Below, in pieces: positions 21,961-34,095 of a stretch of 64,000 nucleotides of DNA. This DNA comes from Earliella scabrosa (lineage: Eukaryota; Basidiomycota; Agaricomycetes; Polyporales; Polyporaceae). A program made the position numbers and the translations under genes. The notes below the pieces were generated by a model. The model was not told the origin of the DNA. It saw only the letters and a program-made list of their open reading frames with translations, and made no database searches. Every line of letters begins with the position of its first letter. Within the stretch, counting starts at the first letter, position 1. The DNA is taken from contig JABYQQ010000032.1 of NCBI GenBank assembly GCA_022605405.1, forward strand, positions 315,751 to 379,750, written 5' to 3'.

Positions 21961-24763
21961 TGTAGTCTGTCTGCCGCCGAGACCTGTGTGCCCAATCTCA
22001 GATGCTGGTCGTTCCCAGTTGCATGGATATACAACATGTTAGGTTCACACACGAGAAGACGGGAGAATGGAAGGATGTATCGAAGAGGAGGGGAATAGTA
22101 AGAAGTGGGATCCTACTAACAGCCCCAGCTGCGCACACCTAAGGCGCTCCGGGGCAAGCGTCGCTTTGTGCCAGTTTCAAATTGGTGCACCCTCGCGGCT
22201 CCGCCCTTGGCTGGCTTTCTTCGATCAGGCTTTCAGCATCCTCTTCCGCTAGGCACATCCCTATTGTTTAAAATGGTCTTTGAACTGAGGCAACTCCCGA
22301 TACCAACTAGGCTATCTGTACCAACTCCTCGGTGGAATGGTGCGCGACCCAGACGGATGCTCGCAATGGACTTGACAGCCACTTCCTCGACCTACAACGC
22401 GAAACGAGAATTGTGGGTTACGAGAACCATGCTGCTAGTCGGCCTTGTTACAATGTTAACTTTTCGTTTCAGAACATGGTGGGTGCAGACCCTCGGATGC
22501 CTCTTCCGCCGTACATCAAGCACGCTGTGTGTACGACTTGCTGTACGTGCATACGAGGGTTGCGCGCGCCGAAGACGACTTCAACCGCGTCATTCTTTCG
22601 ACCACCATACGAGCCAGAGACGTGTATCAACGTGCGTGATAAGCCTATCGGCGCGTCCGACGCGTGTCTCGTCTGAGCCCTCCTCGCTACTGCAGAGACC
22701 TTGATCGTCTGGACAGAACCTGACGGCGTCGACTATGCTCTCAGCTTCCAAGACCCTGAGGGATGCGCAGAGGTGTGGCACTTCATCGAAGAGGTCCAAC
22801 GACATATGAATGCCGGAGGTCAGCCCAACCTCGTTCCTGCAGCGTATATTTCATCTCATAAACCCTTCCTGTACCCGCTTTCCACCTCCAAGCCGGAGAC
22901 ATGGCTCTCCCCATCCGCGGCGAGGCCATCCAGAGGAAGATACACCACACATATCGTCTCCACTTTCTGAAGGACGTAGTTCTTGCTCGTGCGATCGACG
23001 ACTCCACGTTCAACGTCCTGAACTCGTCCATCATCTTCAATCAGATCGACATCATCACCGACGTCCAGAACGACCAGGCATTCTTGCGGGAGATCGCTCG
23101 CATGTTTATGGACGACGACTTGCTCGCACTCCTGGGCTTACCTACGAAACATTCAGATCCAGGAAATGAGTCTGGGGCAGAGGGCAAGGACACCGATAGG
23201 ATGGACGTGGACCAGACGGACGCGAAGGCGAATGGCGCTCCACAAACGAACGGACATGGAGAAGGATCATCATCTTCGACCACTTCCCTGTCCGCTGAGG
23301 AGCTCACACGACGTCGGGAGGTTGTATTCCTCGTGCTGCAGCTCTGCATGATGGGCAAGAACGTCCAGCTGCCTGCGCGAATGGCGCTGTTCCGCGCATT
23401 GGTGGACCGCGGGATCGTCTTCGCTGTGTAGTGGGGCCTGTCGCAGTCGGAAACGGACGAGGAGGGTCGCCAGGTGATCGCCACCACGGGAGAGATCATG
23501 ATGGCGCTCCTCGACCACGATCTCAACGGCGTACGGGGACACGTGCTGAAGCAGCTCGGTACGATGGAACGCGAGAAGGCGAACGGGAAGAACATCCGAG
23601 ATAAGGAGACCATGCTCATGCTGATGTGCAAGGTCGTCGATGTCGCGGTGCAGAGTTTAGAGGGGGAGGCGTTGAGGTTGTTGCTGGAGATGATGTCGAA
23701 CGATCCTGCGGATGGTCCGGTGAGTGTGCTCCAGTGTTGTGGTCCCCGTAGCATGCACCGACGCGGTGTGCGCGGAACATTGGTCTCAAATTGTTGCAGC
23801 AGCGGGCGAAGGATGACCCCGGTGTTGAAAAGTTTTTGGACTACTTCTACAAGTTCTGCATGGACATTCTCTTCAAGTTCTTCCAGGACATACCGGAGTT
23901 CAAGGACTACATCGGTACGTGCATCTCATGTATGCGAATGTGGCACGCCCGTTGACGGTGTGCGTAGACGCCACCTTCCCGCTATCGCGTGAGAAGACCA
24001 ACCTCTTCCTATGGCTCTGCGACCTGATCTCGAACTTCACGCAAGAACACTCGTTCCGCAGCCACTTCTTCGTACTATCCCCCAACATTGCTCTGCGTGT
24101 TGCCACCCTCCTCAAAAGACAAGCATCTGCGCCTAGGTATGTGATGCGGTGTCCCATTTTCGCCCTCGGTCGTGGCGTGCTGACGGCCTCTCCTAGCCGC
24201 TTTCCGCTTCTTCCGGACATGTCTACGACTGAAGAACGGCAACATATTGAAGCATCTAATCAAACACGACATCTTCACACCCATCCTAGACCTCACGACG
24301 CGCGAGTCAAGACGCGATAACCTTGTAAGCTTAATATGTCTCGAGTATTTTGACTTCATGCGCCGAGTGAGTATCAGTCTCCTCAATCTCAGTCTGCCTG
24401 GCTTACACTGTATTCAGGAAAACATCAAGGAGCTCATTCAACGCTGTATGACGAGACATGGTGACAGTATTCGAACGTTAGCGGAGTCCCCGCTGGTAGG
24501 TCCGAGGTTCAAGGACTTCATCTCTCGCTGGGAAATGAATATCGAACTGCCACCAGTCGAGAAGGCTGACAGGTACGTCTGCACGTACCCCAGATCGACA
24601 CCTATCAATGCTGACGCCGCGAGCAGGACCGCACCCTCGACTCCCCAGCGCTGCGGCCAGGGCAAGCTGCCCGACACGCTCGAGGAGGACTAGTTCAACA
24701 GCCAAGATGACGAAGACGAGGCGATTCCCATCGTAAGCACACCGCCGCCGCGCGGCGGCATAG

Positions 24764-25475
24764 TAGTGTTGCAGGGTCCGGTCCTAGGACTGATCAAGGA
24801 CCGGAAAAAGACCGGGACCGGACTGATTTAGGACTGGTCAGGACCGGACTGATCATCAGTCCAGTCCCGGTCCCGGTCCCGGTCCTGGCAGAAGTCCCGG
24901 GCCGTGTAGGACCGGTCAGGACTGGTCCGGACCGGTCCTGGACTGCTCTGATATAGTGCTATATACAGTAATTTTTTGGTGATTTTTGAGATTTTTTCCG
25001 AATTTATATGGGCCATTTTTGTAGTGTCCATCAATAGAGCCCATAATGAAGCTCATATCAAGCTTAGATAACGCATTTATCTCTACATCTGATCTGATCT
25101 AATCTTATCTGAAAGCCGCCCTATCAAGCTGCCTCTGACTGACTGCCTACTAATGTCCTGTTGGCTCAGCTGGTAGAGCACTCGTGTTACTATGGCCTTT
25201 TTGTGAGGCCCCGAGTTCAATTCCCGCTGGTGCCGACTTGTTTCTAGTGGGCCACCCCGGTTGGACCGGTCCTGGACCGGTTCAGGACCAGTCCGGACTG
25301 GCATCGGTCCAGGACCGGTCCTGGACTGGGACCGGACCGCGGTCCTGTGCAGGACCGCTAGGACTGGACCGTCAGTCCGGTCCTCAGCTACTGGGTGCGG
25401 TCCTGTCCGGTCCTGGTCCTCGGTCCTGCCTCGGAGGGGTCAAAAGACCGGACCGGACCGGACCCTGCAACACTA
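24764..25475. mobile_element. hAT-type non-autonomous element, copy A (712 bp)
   Basis: The element has perfect terminal inverted repeats TAGTGTTGCAGGGTCCGGTCC at the left, matched at the right end by CCCTGCAACACTA. It is flanked by an exact 8-bp target duplication CGGCATAG (24756-24763 and 25476-25483). An 8-bp duplication and a TAG-type terminus are hAT hallmarks. Subterminal zones are packed with GGACCGG/CCGGTCC-like motifs in both orientations, probably transposase binding sites. It has no transposase. The centre is AT-rich and contains a tRNA-like segment. It disrupts the PP4R3 pseudogene. Copy B at 61814-62525 has the same length and appears identical. Short frames across the GGACCGG repeats are artefacts. 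Confidence 0.92.
25155..25236 (+). other. tRNA-like segment inside hAT copy A
   Basis: TGGCTCAGCTGG at 25162-25173 matches a Pol III A box and the D arm (GCTC/GAGC pair). GAGTTCAATTCC at 25213-25224 resembles a B box. The acceptor and anticodon stems do not pair properly, so this is a degenerate tRNA or a SINE-like head rather than a working tRNA gene. It is repeated exactly in copy B. Confidence 0.5.
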
Positions 25476-26124
25476 CGGCATAGTGAGCGGGAAGCGCGAG
25501 CGTCCCCGCACCGGGCTCCCCGTCCTTGCGCGTTCTCAGAAGCCGTTCAACGGAACGCGCACGCCCCCGCCGCTCGGAAGCCTCGTCGACTATGGCGACG
25601 ACGACGTCGGCTCGGAAGAGGGCATCACGTCCACCCCTGAGCGCGCTTCCCCCATACCAGGCGGCTTCGTCCCCGCCTCGTACAACACGCCCCCAGACGC
25701 GCCTCCAGCGAGTCTCCGCCTGGCACATCGACAGGTGTCCATCAAGTCCCCCATCACGCCAGAAGAGGACGGCGACATCCTCGCGGAGCTGTCGAAAGGC
25801 GGTGCGTCGCTGCTCCTGCGGATATCGGGCATGTCCGACGCAAGCGTGGGCAGCAAACGACGGCGTGGCGAAGACGACGATGACGACGAGCTGCTTGAGC
25901 GGTTGGCGAACAAGTCAAAACGTTGGACCCCCAATCCGACGTCGCCCGCTCCAGATGCGGATTCGACGGGACCCAAGGAGCCTGGTCGTACGAAAACGGC
26001 GGAGGAGGTCCCGAAGAAGTTCAAGCTGAAGATCAGAGCTGTTGGTGCCGTGGTCGCGTCGTTCCCCTCGCCGAAGAGCAGTAGTCCTTCAAGTACGGGT
26101 ACGAAGGACGGGGACAATGGTTAG

Positions 26125-26708
26125 CGTCGTAGTCGTCTTGTGTGGTTATCTTATGCTGCGTTTCGCTTGCTCTCGGTCGTATACAGCTATGTCGATACGC
26201 ACGGATGTTGTAGAATCCGCTTTACTGATCCGTCCATGTTGTTCGAACCGCTCAGCACAACTGCTTGCGCGTGAGCGGGTAAATAGTAGTATACATATCG
26301 TGAGGAACAGAAGCGTGCTATGTACGCAGGGGAGAGGCTAGCAGAACAGCATGTATGCAAAATGCAGGGAGGACCACGGAGCGCGAAACAGTACTCTATG
26401 CAGACGAAAACGCAAGTCAGGAGTCGAAGGACTATGGAATACTACCGGCGGACAAAAGAGGGGCAACTATAAGCATCTGTAGAATTCATTTATGGAGCTG
26501 GGGTGTGTGGGGAGAACCGAGATGTAAGTGATCGAAAGGGATGACAGTGCGCGAGATTGCAGACGGAGGCTGGTGGAACGTCCAGGAATTGTACGAGAGG
26601 GTAAAGATGCGGTAGAGAGAGGTTGTGAGACGATGTCTGAGTTCACATAATTGGTACATGCAGGAATGCGATTGCGAACTTGCGGTCGTCAGCCGGCACG
26701 CCTGCCCT
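26125..26708. other. spacer between two convergent pseudogenes
   Basis: This 584-bp spacer separates the 3' ends of the PP4R3 copy and the Whi3-like copy. I recognise nothing coding. It probably consists of the two captured or duplicated 3' flanks. Confidence 0.4.
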
Positions 26709-28862
26709 CTATATGGGTGCGGCCGGGGTAAGTGGATGTGCGAGATGGTCGTTGCTGGAGTCAGCACTGGGCTGATCGGGCATCGGAGAATGAGGAATGC
26801 CGAAGCGGGAGAAGCTGGTACTGCTCGAAGAGAAGCCGAACCCCTGTGGGTTGACGTGAGGGAATGCGGTCGATGTGGCGAGGCCACCAAAAGTTCCAGA
26901 TGGGGGAGGAGGAGAGAAGAATCGGGGAGGTGGCGGGGATGTGGTATAATGGTACGAAGACGTGGGTGAGGTCGTGCCGGAGGTATCGCGACGAATGGCA
27001 GGGATGGTGTCGGCAGAGTCCGCATGGCGGGTGTAGGTGTCTCCAGGGAAGATGGAGTCACGATGACCATCCTGAGACTCGCGGCTTGGAAGATGGTGGT
27101 GCTGTTGCTGCTGCAGGGACGGCCCGTTACCGCCACTGTTCGGGGTGTGGACGCCGAGAGGGTTCTTGCTGTATGACAAACGGATGCCACAGTTCCTAAC
27201 AAGCCGATTCAAGCTGTCGCTGTAGAGCTCATTGAGCGCCCGAGTGGCGTAATCCACATTGTCGAACTGCATCGCACACTCAGCATCAAGACAACGCACG
27301 CAACACGGACCGCGACATACCTCGACGAAACACATGGGCCCGTTACTCTTCTGACGGAAGCAGAGCTTGCGATAGCCAGGCTGCTTCGAGAACAACTTGC
27401 GCAGACGATCCTCCAGATAGGTGAGGGTGTATCCGCCGGGCGAAGTGGAGGTGGGAAGGTTGCCGACGTAGAGAGTGTTGATGGGCGGATTCTGGTCGCT
27501 CCCAGTGCGTCCGTTATCAGAGCTCGTGCTGGATGCAGGGGACGGCAATTGAGGCGATGTTGATCCTTACTCCGTTGACACCGCCAGCGCTCCAACAGAC
27601 CGGACAAGATCCTCCTCATGCCCGCTCTGTGAGCCGCTGACGCTCGACGCCTTCGACTTGGGGAAGGATGACGACACCTGGCGCAACAGCGCCGCCATGG
27701 GGCTGCGGCTCGCTGCTCGGGGACTGTGCACGAGGGCGAGACGGGAGGGAGGGATGTCCAGGAAGGGACGAAGACAACGACTCCGGTGAAAAAGGACCGC
27801 TGCGACTGGTAGGGGCGGAATGGCCGCTGTGGGAGGACGGGGCAGTAAGCGACTCGAGTGTTGGAGGCGAGGTCGCAGACGGAGAATGAGGACGAGGAGG
27901 GAGACCGGAGAGATGATGTTGAGGGATTGCCATCTTCCTGAGGGCCGCCGAGGCACTGACGTCGCGCAGGTTGCCCCACGGCCCAGTCATCCCTTCCGAC
28001 TGAGACGGCACGCCCTGAATGGGCGGCGGCGATGGAAGAGTGATACCGTTGGAGAGACCGTCTTTGGCCGAAAGGAGCGAGTTCGCACCATGACCGACCA
28101 TCTGCTGAGGATCGGAGTGGAAGGCCTCGAAAGCATAGGAATTCTGCCTCATTCTGACGGCTTCCTTCTCCTTCTCCTTGCGCTTCCGCTCGTGCTCGCG
28201 TTCGTCTTCCTCAGCCCGTTCCCGAGGTCCGCGAGTCCCGAAGGCGCCGATGCCTATAGCAGAGAACTCGCTCCGTCTGCGATCACGGTCTTCTTCCTCG
28301 CGTCCGTCAAAAATCCGGTCACGTCTCTGACCGAAGCCACTGAGGTCGATCCCCATGGCACCCGGTGCGCCCAACTGCTTATCGCGCTGAGTGAGCGCCT
28401 CGCCAGTAGCAGGAAGACCGGGGAGCCCTGAGAAGGTGTCAGCGCCGGCAGCGCCAGGTACATCGCCCGAGAAGGGAGGAAGGCCAAGGGGACCAACGCC
28501 GGGACCGCGGTTGGTGTGCAAATTCTTCTTCGCCATTTCAGCCTTCAAGACGGCACCTTTCTCGGCGTCGACACGGCGTCCTTGCAGGACATCACGAGCC
28601 TCGAACGCATCCGCTCGCGTACGAACTTTGCGAAGCCAATGATTTGCTTGCGAGGAGGCTGCATGGGCATGTTGTTCTGCATGAAGTGACCTTCGTCATT
28701 CGGAGCCGACGCTGGCCAGGACGTCATGGGGCCGTCTCGGCCACCGTCAATCGACACGCCACCCTTATTCATCGTGACGAGGTTGTACGGATCGTTGGAG
28801 CCGCCAAACGGAGGAAGCAATCCTTGGGTGCGACTGCCCTGAGGACAACGAGGGCGCGTCAC
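26709..28862 (-). pseudogene. Whi3-like RRM RNA-binding protein, 5'-truncated copy with a frameshift
   Basis: Functional members bind mRNA and regulate cell-cycle and morphogenesis transcripts. The minus strand shows the end of RRM1 (PPRKQIIGFAKF), a linker (EMAKKNLHTNRGPGVGPLGL), a charged segment (REHERKRKEKEKEAVRMRQN), Ser/Pro-rich stretches and a good C-terminal RRM ([52 protein letters not shown]). A single-base deletion near 28621 shifts the frame right after GFAKF; restoring the frame there would continue the expected ARDVLQGRRVDAEKGAVLKA block. A second frame change or intron lies near 27570-27700. An intron after CFVE is removed cleanly to [15 protein letters not shown]. The beginning of RRM1 is absent upstream of 28862. 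The copy is probably dead but young. The stop is at 26709. Confidence 0.78.
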
Positions 28863-31105
28863 GCAGAGTCAGAGTCGTAAATGACGACGACGGGCGAGCT
28901 TGACGAGCGTGCAGTGGCAGTGGCGTCAGCCGGGCCGCGACGCGGGACGCGGGACGACGAAGACGGGGGAGAACGACTGCACACGAAAGATGTGATAGCG
29001 TGCGCGATGTGGGAGTCTCGGGTCGATGCCGTGGAGCTGCATAGAGCAGCCGACCGAAGGCGCGATGTATGGATCGCGGCGTGGGTTCCTCCTTGTCTCC
29101 TGCGGGCGGACGACGGTCTCGAAGGCGCGAAGGTCAATGGATGTTGCACGCGACGTGACCCGTCCTGTTCGCGTCTGAGACACCTGCCGGCCGGGATGGA
29201 TGTGGAGGGAGAAAGTGGGGAAGGGGGGCCGGTGAGCGCGTTCTCTCTGATTCGAGTCGGTAGGCGGGGAGATGGGTATGGGATACTGGGGATATCAGTT
29301 GGGGAACTGGATGCATCCGCGGTATTCACAAGCGAACGGGGACATTGCGGCGGTTGATGGCGTAGATATTGTCTCCGGCAGATGAACACATCGGAGAACG
29401 TTATAGAGCTGTGGCTTGGCCGATAGGGCCCTAGGAGATGGGCCAACCGACCGTGAACCGTGATTGACACGGAGCACAAAGAGGCTGCTCCGGACATGGC
29501 ACTCGATCATCAGTGCCTTCCGCCAAGACACAAAGTGCCCGCGTTTTTCCGCTCACAGCTTTCTTGCAAGGCCGGCGGTGACCCTCTCGACGCGGACGGT
29601 GGTGCGCGATGATCGCAATCGAGGACTAGAGATGGCAGAAGCTAGATGTGAGGTGAAGCATGAGGTGAAGCGCGGCGAATGTAGGAACGGTTGGTCCACC
29701 TTGCTTATCGGGTTGCGTCTCCACCTGTGCTCACTTTTGATTGTCGGAGAGAGATTTGGAGAGGAGGCAGGCTCGCGGAATCTGCTCTCGATCGTTCCCT
29801 TCCGCCGAACAAGATGTGAAGCAAAGCACGTAGTTACTCGTACTGTTCACGCTGATGCGCCATGATGCAGCGTGCGGAGGGGTCGACAGTTCTCCGGGAA
29901 GCGGTGGGTCTATGTCTCCTGGCGACGATCAACTGCGTGCGATGTACCTGCGTCCGTCTCGCCTTGCGAAAAGCTGCTTCGATCCACGATGCAGTGCGAC
30001 AGCCTCGGAGGCGTGGTGGACGTCTGTCTAGTTGGTCATCATGATGAAGCACGCAGTGGAAGTGAAGGCACTTGCCGTGACATGATGGTTGACATGTGAC
30101 ACCGTGTGCCGGTCCCGAGAGCCGTCAAGACCACATATCGAGTACTGAAGATTAAGTGTCTAAAAGGCTCGTGGTGTGGTATGATGGTGTGATCTCGGCG
30201 CTTCGGAGTCGCTGTCGTATAGCTTGATAGTGCTTCAGTACTACAGATACGTGCAGGTTCCTGGAGGCCAGAGAGGCATATCTATATCTCGGGCAGCAGG
30301 GGAACGTGCCGTCGATGGACTGGCAGTGGCGAGGTTCGCTTGGATGGCACAGTCGTCAGCGATGTCTAGCAACGGGCAGTGCCCATATACTGTTGCTACC
30401 AGAGTCTTGCGAGGTGTAGCACAGACTGTAAGTGCTTCGTTAATGGTCAGCCTTTCGGTCGAGAGGGATGCCCGCCAGTGAACTGGCGCGCAGTCGCGGA
30501 ATAACACCCTCTGCTCAAGCTGCTGCGCAGCTTCACCGAATGGTCAGTGTGATGTCGCTTTGGCGGCCGTGTTTTTTCGGTGTTTGAGGAAACAGTGCCG
30601 AAATTTCCTGTGACAACTGGGCACTAGTGAGTGGAGCTTGAGTTGATGTTCAGGCTCGTTTGCCTGTAACATATCTGACATACCGGTCTGTGCATCCATG
30701 GCGCGCGATGATTCCGAACGAGCGTGGTAGACGTGGCGAGTCGGGGATGAGGTTATTCGTCTTGCAGGATCCCGTAGCGTGCTCGAGGATTAATGCGTGA
30801 TGCGTGGACGCTCGGGATGGTTGTCGTCTGGGAAGTCGGGACGCGCGGTATGTCGGAGTAAGCGATTAGTCAAAGACGTTATCTATTCAGGGCACGCGGT
30901 TCAGATATAATCAAGCTGTGACAGACGGACGGCGAGCGAGAGTTGGAAGGCCAGCGTTGCGTTGGAGCTCGTTGGAGTCTTACGCCGTTGGGCGCGTAAC
31001 GGAGGGGCGACTGCCGGGTGACGCCCGAGTAGACAACAACCACCAGCCAGTCAACGTCTCTATGTAGCTTTTCTCTTCCGTCTCGCCTCATTCTCGTCGC
31101 TCTCC
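28863..31105. other. region without recognisable genes
   Basis: About 2.2 kb with only short motif-free frames. No conserved protein, RNA gene or clear repeat was seen. It separates the Whi3-like and MAP kinase copies. The right end (31065-31130) is CT-rich, like a fungal 5' region, and may be the transplanted promoter of the kinase copy. Confidence 0.4.
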
Positions 31106-32290
31106 TCGCCGCCGCACGTCTTTATCTGTTACTCCTGTGCTGCGCGAGCACGCCGTCCCCGCCGGCCAGCCGGCCTCAAGTCCAAGCAGAGTCCCGCCGG
31201 GTGCAAGCCGCATCCCGCTCGCCAAAAAGTGCGGTTCAAGGTGTGTGCGTATTTTCACGTAGGCCGATGCCGCACGGTGGTTATGGAAGTGGCCGTGCAG
31301 GTAGTCGGTACCAGGATCTTGATGTCGTCGGAGAGGGGGCGCACGGCATCGTCTGCTTTGCCATACATCGGTTATTCGGTCCCAACGTCGGATGGAGAAG
31401 ATCGTCCCCTTTGACCGCTCGGTGTTCCGTCTCCCCACGCTCCGCGTGCTCAACCGCTTCAAATCCCTCAAGGAAGGCGTCCGCGAGGACGTACGTCCCT
31501 CCTGATGTGCATTGCCGAATCTCGGAGAACAGGAGTCGCAGTCCGTTGGCTGTGTGCCTTTCTATTGGCAGAGAGTCTCAATATTGGACATAATCACGCC
31601 GCGATCTGTGTAGCAGTTCAGGGATGTCTACGGTGCGTGGGACATGTTGCCACGTCGTGCGCGATATCTCCTCACCGTGCACTGTAGTCGTTCAGGAGGT
31701 TGTGGAGACCGATATGGACTGCGATCGCAGGACATCTGGGACGACCGCGTCCGGCACGTCATCTATGAGACACCCCGCGCGCTCAAGGCCTGCAGAAGTA
31801 ATGCAACGCGACGTCAAGCCGTCCAAACTGCTGCTGAATGCCGACTGCGATCTAAATGTCTGGGACTATCGGTTGGCGCGGTCAGTGAGGTCCGCGGAGC
31901 GTTCGGGGACGAAGACGGCTTCGTGACGGAATTCCTCGCGACGCCCTTGTCCCGCGCGCCGGAGATCACTGTTACACTGAAGCAGTACACGAAGGTATGT
32001 TCCATTCGCTCCCGTTTCCCCTCCTCCCAGTTCTTAGCGCGTAAGGTGTCCTCCGTTGTCCATGGTTCTCATGCGTTTCTTCTAGGCGATCGATATTTGC
32101 TGGGTGGGAAGCATCGTTGCCGATATGCTCTCTGGCGGACCCCTCTTTCCTGGTCATGATCTCCACCATCAGTTCACCCTCGTCCTTGATGTCCAGACTC
32201 GGGACGTCAACGGTCGACAAGTTCTACGCGATCAACCGCGCGGGTCCCGGACTACACCGGCGCGCTTCGGGCGCTCTCGCTCGTGACTGC
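31106..32290 (+). pseudogene. ERK/Fus3-type MAP kinase, degenerate copy
   Basis: Recognisable blocks in order are IPLAKKVRFK, YQDLDVVGEGAHGIVC (glycine loop), EKIVPFDRSVFRLPTLRVLN, EVVETDMDCD, QRDVKPSKLLLNADCDLNVW (catalytic HRD changed to QRD), DYRLARS (DFG changed to DYR), GFVTEFLATP (activation loop TEY changed to TEF), RAPEITVTLKQYTK and SIVADMLSGGPLFPGHDLHH. Introns are retained. The activation loop lies in a different frame from the catalytic loop, and stops interrupt both. Loss of the key catalytic motifs shows this is not an active kinase. The C-lobe is truncated soon after 32260. The intact gene would be a pheromone/filamentation-type MAPK elsewhere in the genome. Confidence 0.83.
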
Positions 32291-32772
32291 CCGTGTCATG
32301 GGAACTGTAGTGCTGTACCGCACAGTTCATAGGCGAGAAGCAACCCCGTTCATAGCGCATCGTCACGGTTGCACAGGAGGTCCGGCAAGGTTCGCCACTG
32401 CCCGCGGGGTTCTGCCGTGTTGGCGACGAAAGCGGATTTGAAGGCGGTGCAGTTTCTGCATGCTGTGAGTGATGATGACCACGTGCTGAGGTGACGGTGC
32501 GGAGTACGCGCAGTTGGCGGAGTCGCAGCGGCACGGGAGTGTTTTTGTGTCCGTCTTTTCCTATGGCACTCCCGCGCGATGCCCGCCAACGTACCATGGA
32601 GTTATTAACGACAATTGTCAATGCGGGTTAGGGTTAAGCGAATGTTGCCAGGTAGGAGCATTACGGTGGAAGAAGGGTTGATTCGGTCCGTATGGGGTAC
32701 ATAGTGTAAGTGGCGTGGCCTACAGAGCGTACTGTACACGCATGTCGGACAAGAAAGAGATGTACCGTTGTC
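32291..32772. other. spacer
   Basis: This is a 482-bp stretch between the MAP kinase copy and the split minus-strand ORF. Nothing is recognised. Confidence 0.4.
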
Positions 32773-33090
32773 TTATACAAGCAAGTATGGGGCACGGCTA
32801 TACCAAAGCGGAGAGCATGGAAGGCATGATGTTGTCGGTCTTGGAGATGGGGCCATAGTTGTACGGCTGAGACTGCAGTGTCGTGAGTGTGGGTTGTGCA
32901 AGAACGACGTTGTGTTGCTCACCGTAGGATTAGAAGTCGTTGAAGCAGCGATCGGCCGTCTTCTGCGCCTGTACGGCGCAGCGGTGGGCGTCGCTGTTTT
33001 GATGACCTCAGGTCGGGACGAGAAGACAGAGGTCGAGCATGGAGCGATGGTGGACACTGAAGTGACTTGCGAGGCGGGTGTGGAATACGC
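32773..33090 (-). pseudogene. 3' part of a Pro/Ser/Thr-rich ORF split by the LTR retrotransposon
   Basis: The minus strand is open here and reads AYSTPASQVTSVSTIAP from the retrotransposon edge, ending ...RAPYLLV at 32773. The 5' part of the same ORF lies at 47554-48832. Joined with one copy of the 4-bp target duplication ACGC, the reading is ...MANSA-YSTPAS... in the same frame. The joined ORF has 531 codons. The protein is low-complexity and no domain is recognised. Its disruption is explained entirely by the insertion. Confidence 0.7.
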
Positions 33091-34095
33091 TGATGGGTGT
33101 GCTCCGGCTCTGTGTGCGGAAAGAAACAACTAAACCACACTAAGAAACCAAGAACTCGAGAAGGTGGTGCGAGGTAGGGGATCTGGTTCCCGGGTTCGCA
33201 GGACGCGGACGCGGAGTCGACTCTCGAAAGGCTCTCGCGAAGGATCGCAGAGGCCGCGGGGAAAGACTATGGAAGAGAGCTCGAAGAAGTGTGGCTAACT
33301 CAAGCTCTGCGGAGGGCGTCCGCAGGACGGTGTCTCGAGACGGGAAGAACGCAAATCGCAGGCGCAAACGCAAGTCGCTGTCGCAGACGCAAACGCAGAC
33401 GCAAACGCAGACGTATTCGCAGAGTCTCGATGGGTGGGGGATTCGATGAGCTGGGGCTCCTGCCCTCGCACTACTCTAACTACGCGATCCTGCGACCGTC
33501 CGCAACCCCGGAACGCGACAACCGGAAAACTTCTCGTATCAACTCTTCCACCGCCCGCACCGTCCGCCTGATCCTCTCCCAACTGCGCGTGCCTTCGCCA
33601 CATCCCCGTCCCGTCACCCTCAAACACGGTCTTCGATCGCGATCTCGCCTCTCGACGAATCAGCCTCGAGGCTACCGGACGGTGGCTGTGTCCTCGATCC
33701 TCGGCACGTCCTCCCGCACGATCGCGTCCTTGCGCTCCCAGGTCTCGTCCGTCGGTCGCGATAGCTCGCAAGCTCGTGAGTGGCCAGCTTCGCATGACTC
33801 GGTCGAATGCCGCGCTCGCGACCCCCGCGCGCGATGTTCTTCCGCATCCTTGGCTCGCGGAACGTGCGTCCGAGACTGCCTCGTCCCTCGCGTTGCGGAG
33901 CTCCGACCGGACCGTCGGGGAAATGAAGGGACCTCGAAGTCGCGCGTGTTTTCGTGTGGTAGGGCCGCGCGCAGTCGGAAGGCTGGTGGGGCGCGGCTGC
34001 CGTCCGCGGGAAGGTCGTGGGAAGGGTTCGCGCGAAGGCGCGTCGCAGAGCGCGGGTCGACGAAATCGGGGCATGGCCGGTGCTGGTGCACAACA
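33091..34095 (-). repeat. 3' LTR (left), 1005 bp
   Basis: It runs on the minus strand from TGTTGTGCACC to CACCCATCA, with TG...CA ends. It is nearly identical to the right LTR; I see differences such as GTCGCTGTCGC vs GTCGCTGTTGC and CAAACACGG vs CAAACGCGG. It contains a run of GCAGAC/GCAAAC hexamers at about 33355-33420. Confidence 0.95.

Larger units (their letters stand above)
22540..26124 (+). pseudogene. PP4 regulatory subunit 3 (Psy2/SMEK) copy with nonsense codons and a hAT insertion
   Basis: PP4R3 targets protein phosphatase 4 in DNA-damage and cell-cycle control. The recognisable part starts with the end of the EVH1/PH-like domain (DFNRVILSTTIRARDVYQ, then LIVWTEPDGVDYALSFQDPE after a short intron). 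The SMEK domain follows (HFLKDVVLARAIDDSTFNVL, SSIIFNQIDIITDVQNDQAF, REKTNLFLWLCDLISNFTQE) and an acidic C-terminal tail. The start of the EVH1 domain is not found upstream. TAG at 23429-23431 replaces a Gln codon in IVFAV-QW, and TAG at 24691-24693 replaces a probable Tyr in the conserved D-Y-F-N tail. A 712-bp hAT element is inserted after GGI in the tail. The tail resumes at 25476 and ends at 26124. Introns are retained and most frames are otherwise conserved, so decay is fairly recent. Confidence 0.85.

Noticed and set aside
25155..25236. Functional tRNA gene in the hAT element
   Set aside because: The A and B boxes are recognisable, but the acceptor and anticodon stems do not pair.
24764..25475. 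Repetitive frames rich in Trp, Thr, Gly and Pro across the hAT element (and in copy B)
   Set aside because: They arise from reiterated GGACCGG/CCGGTCC subterminal motifs and contain no domain.
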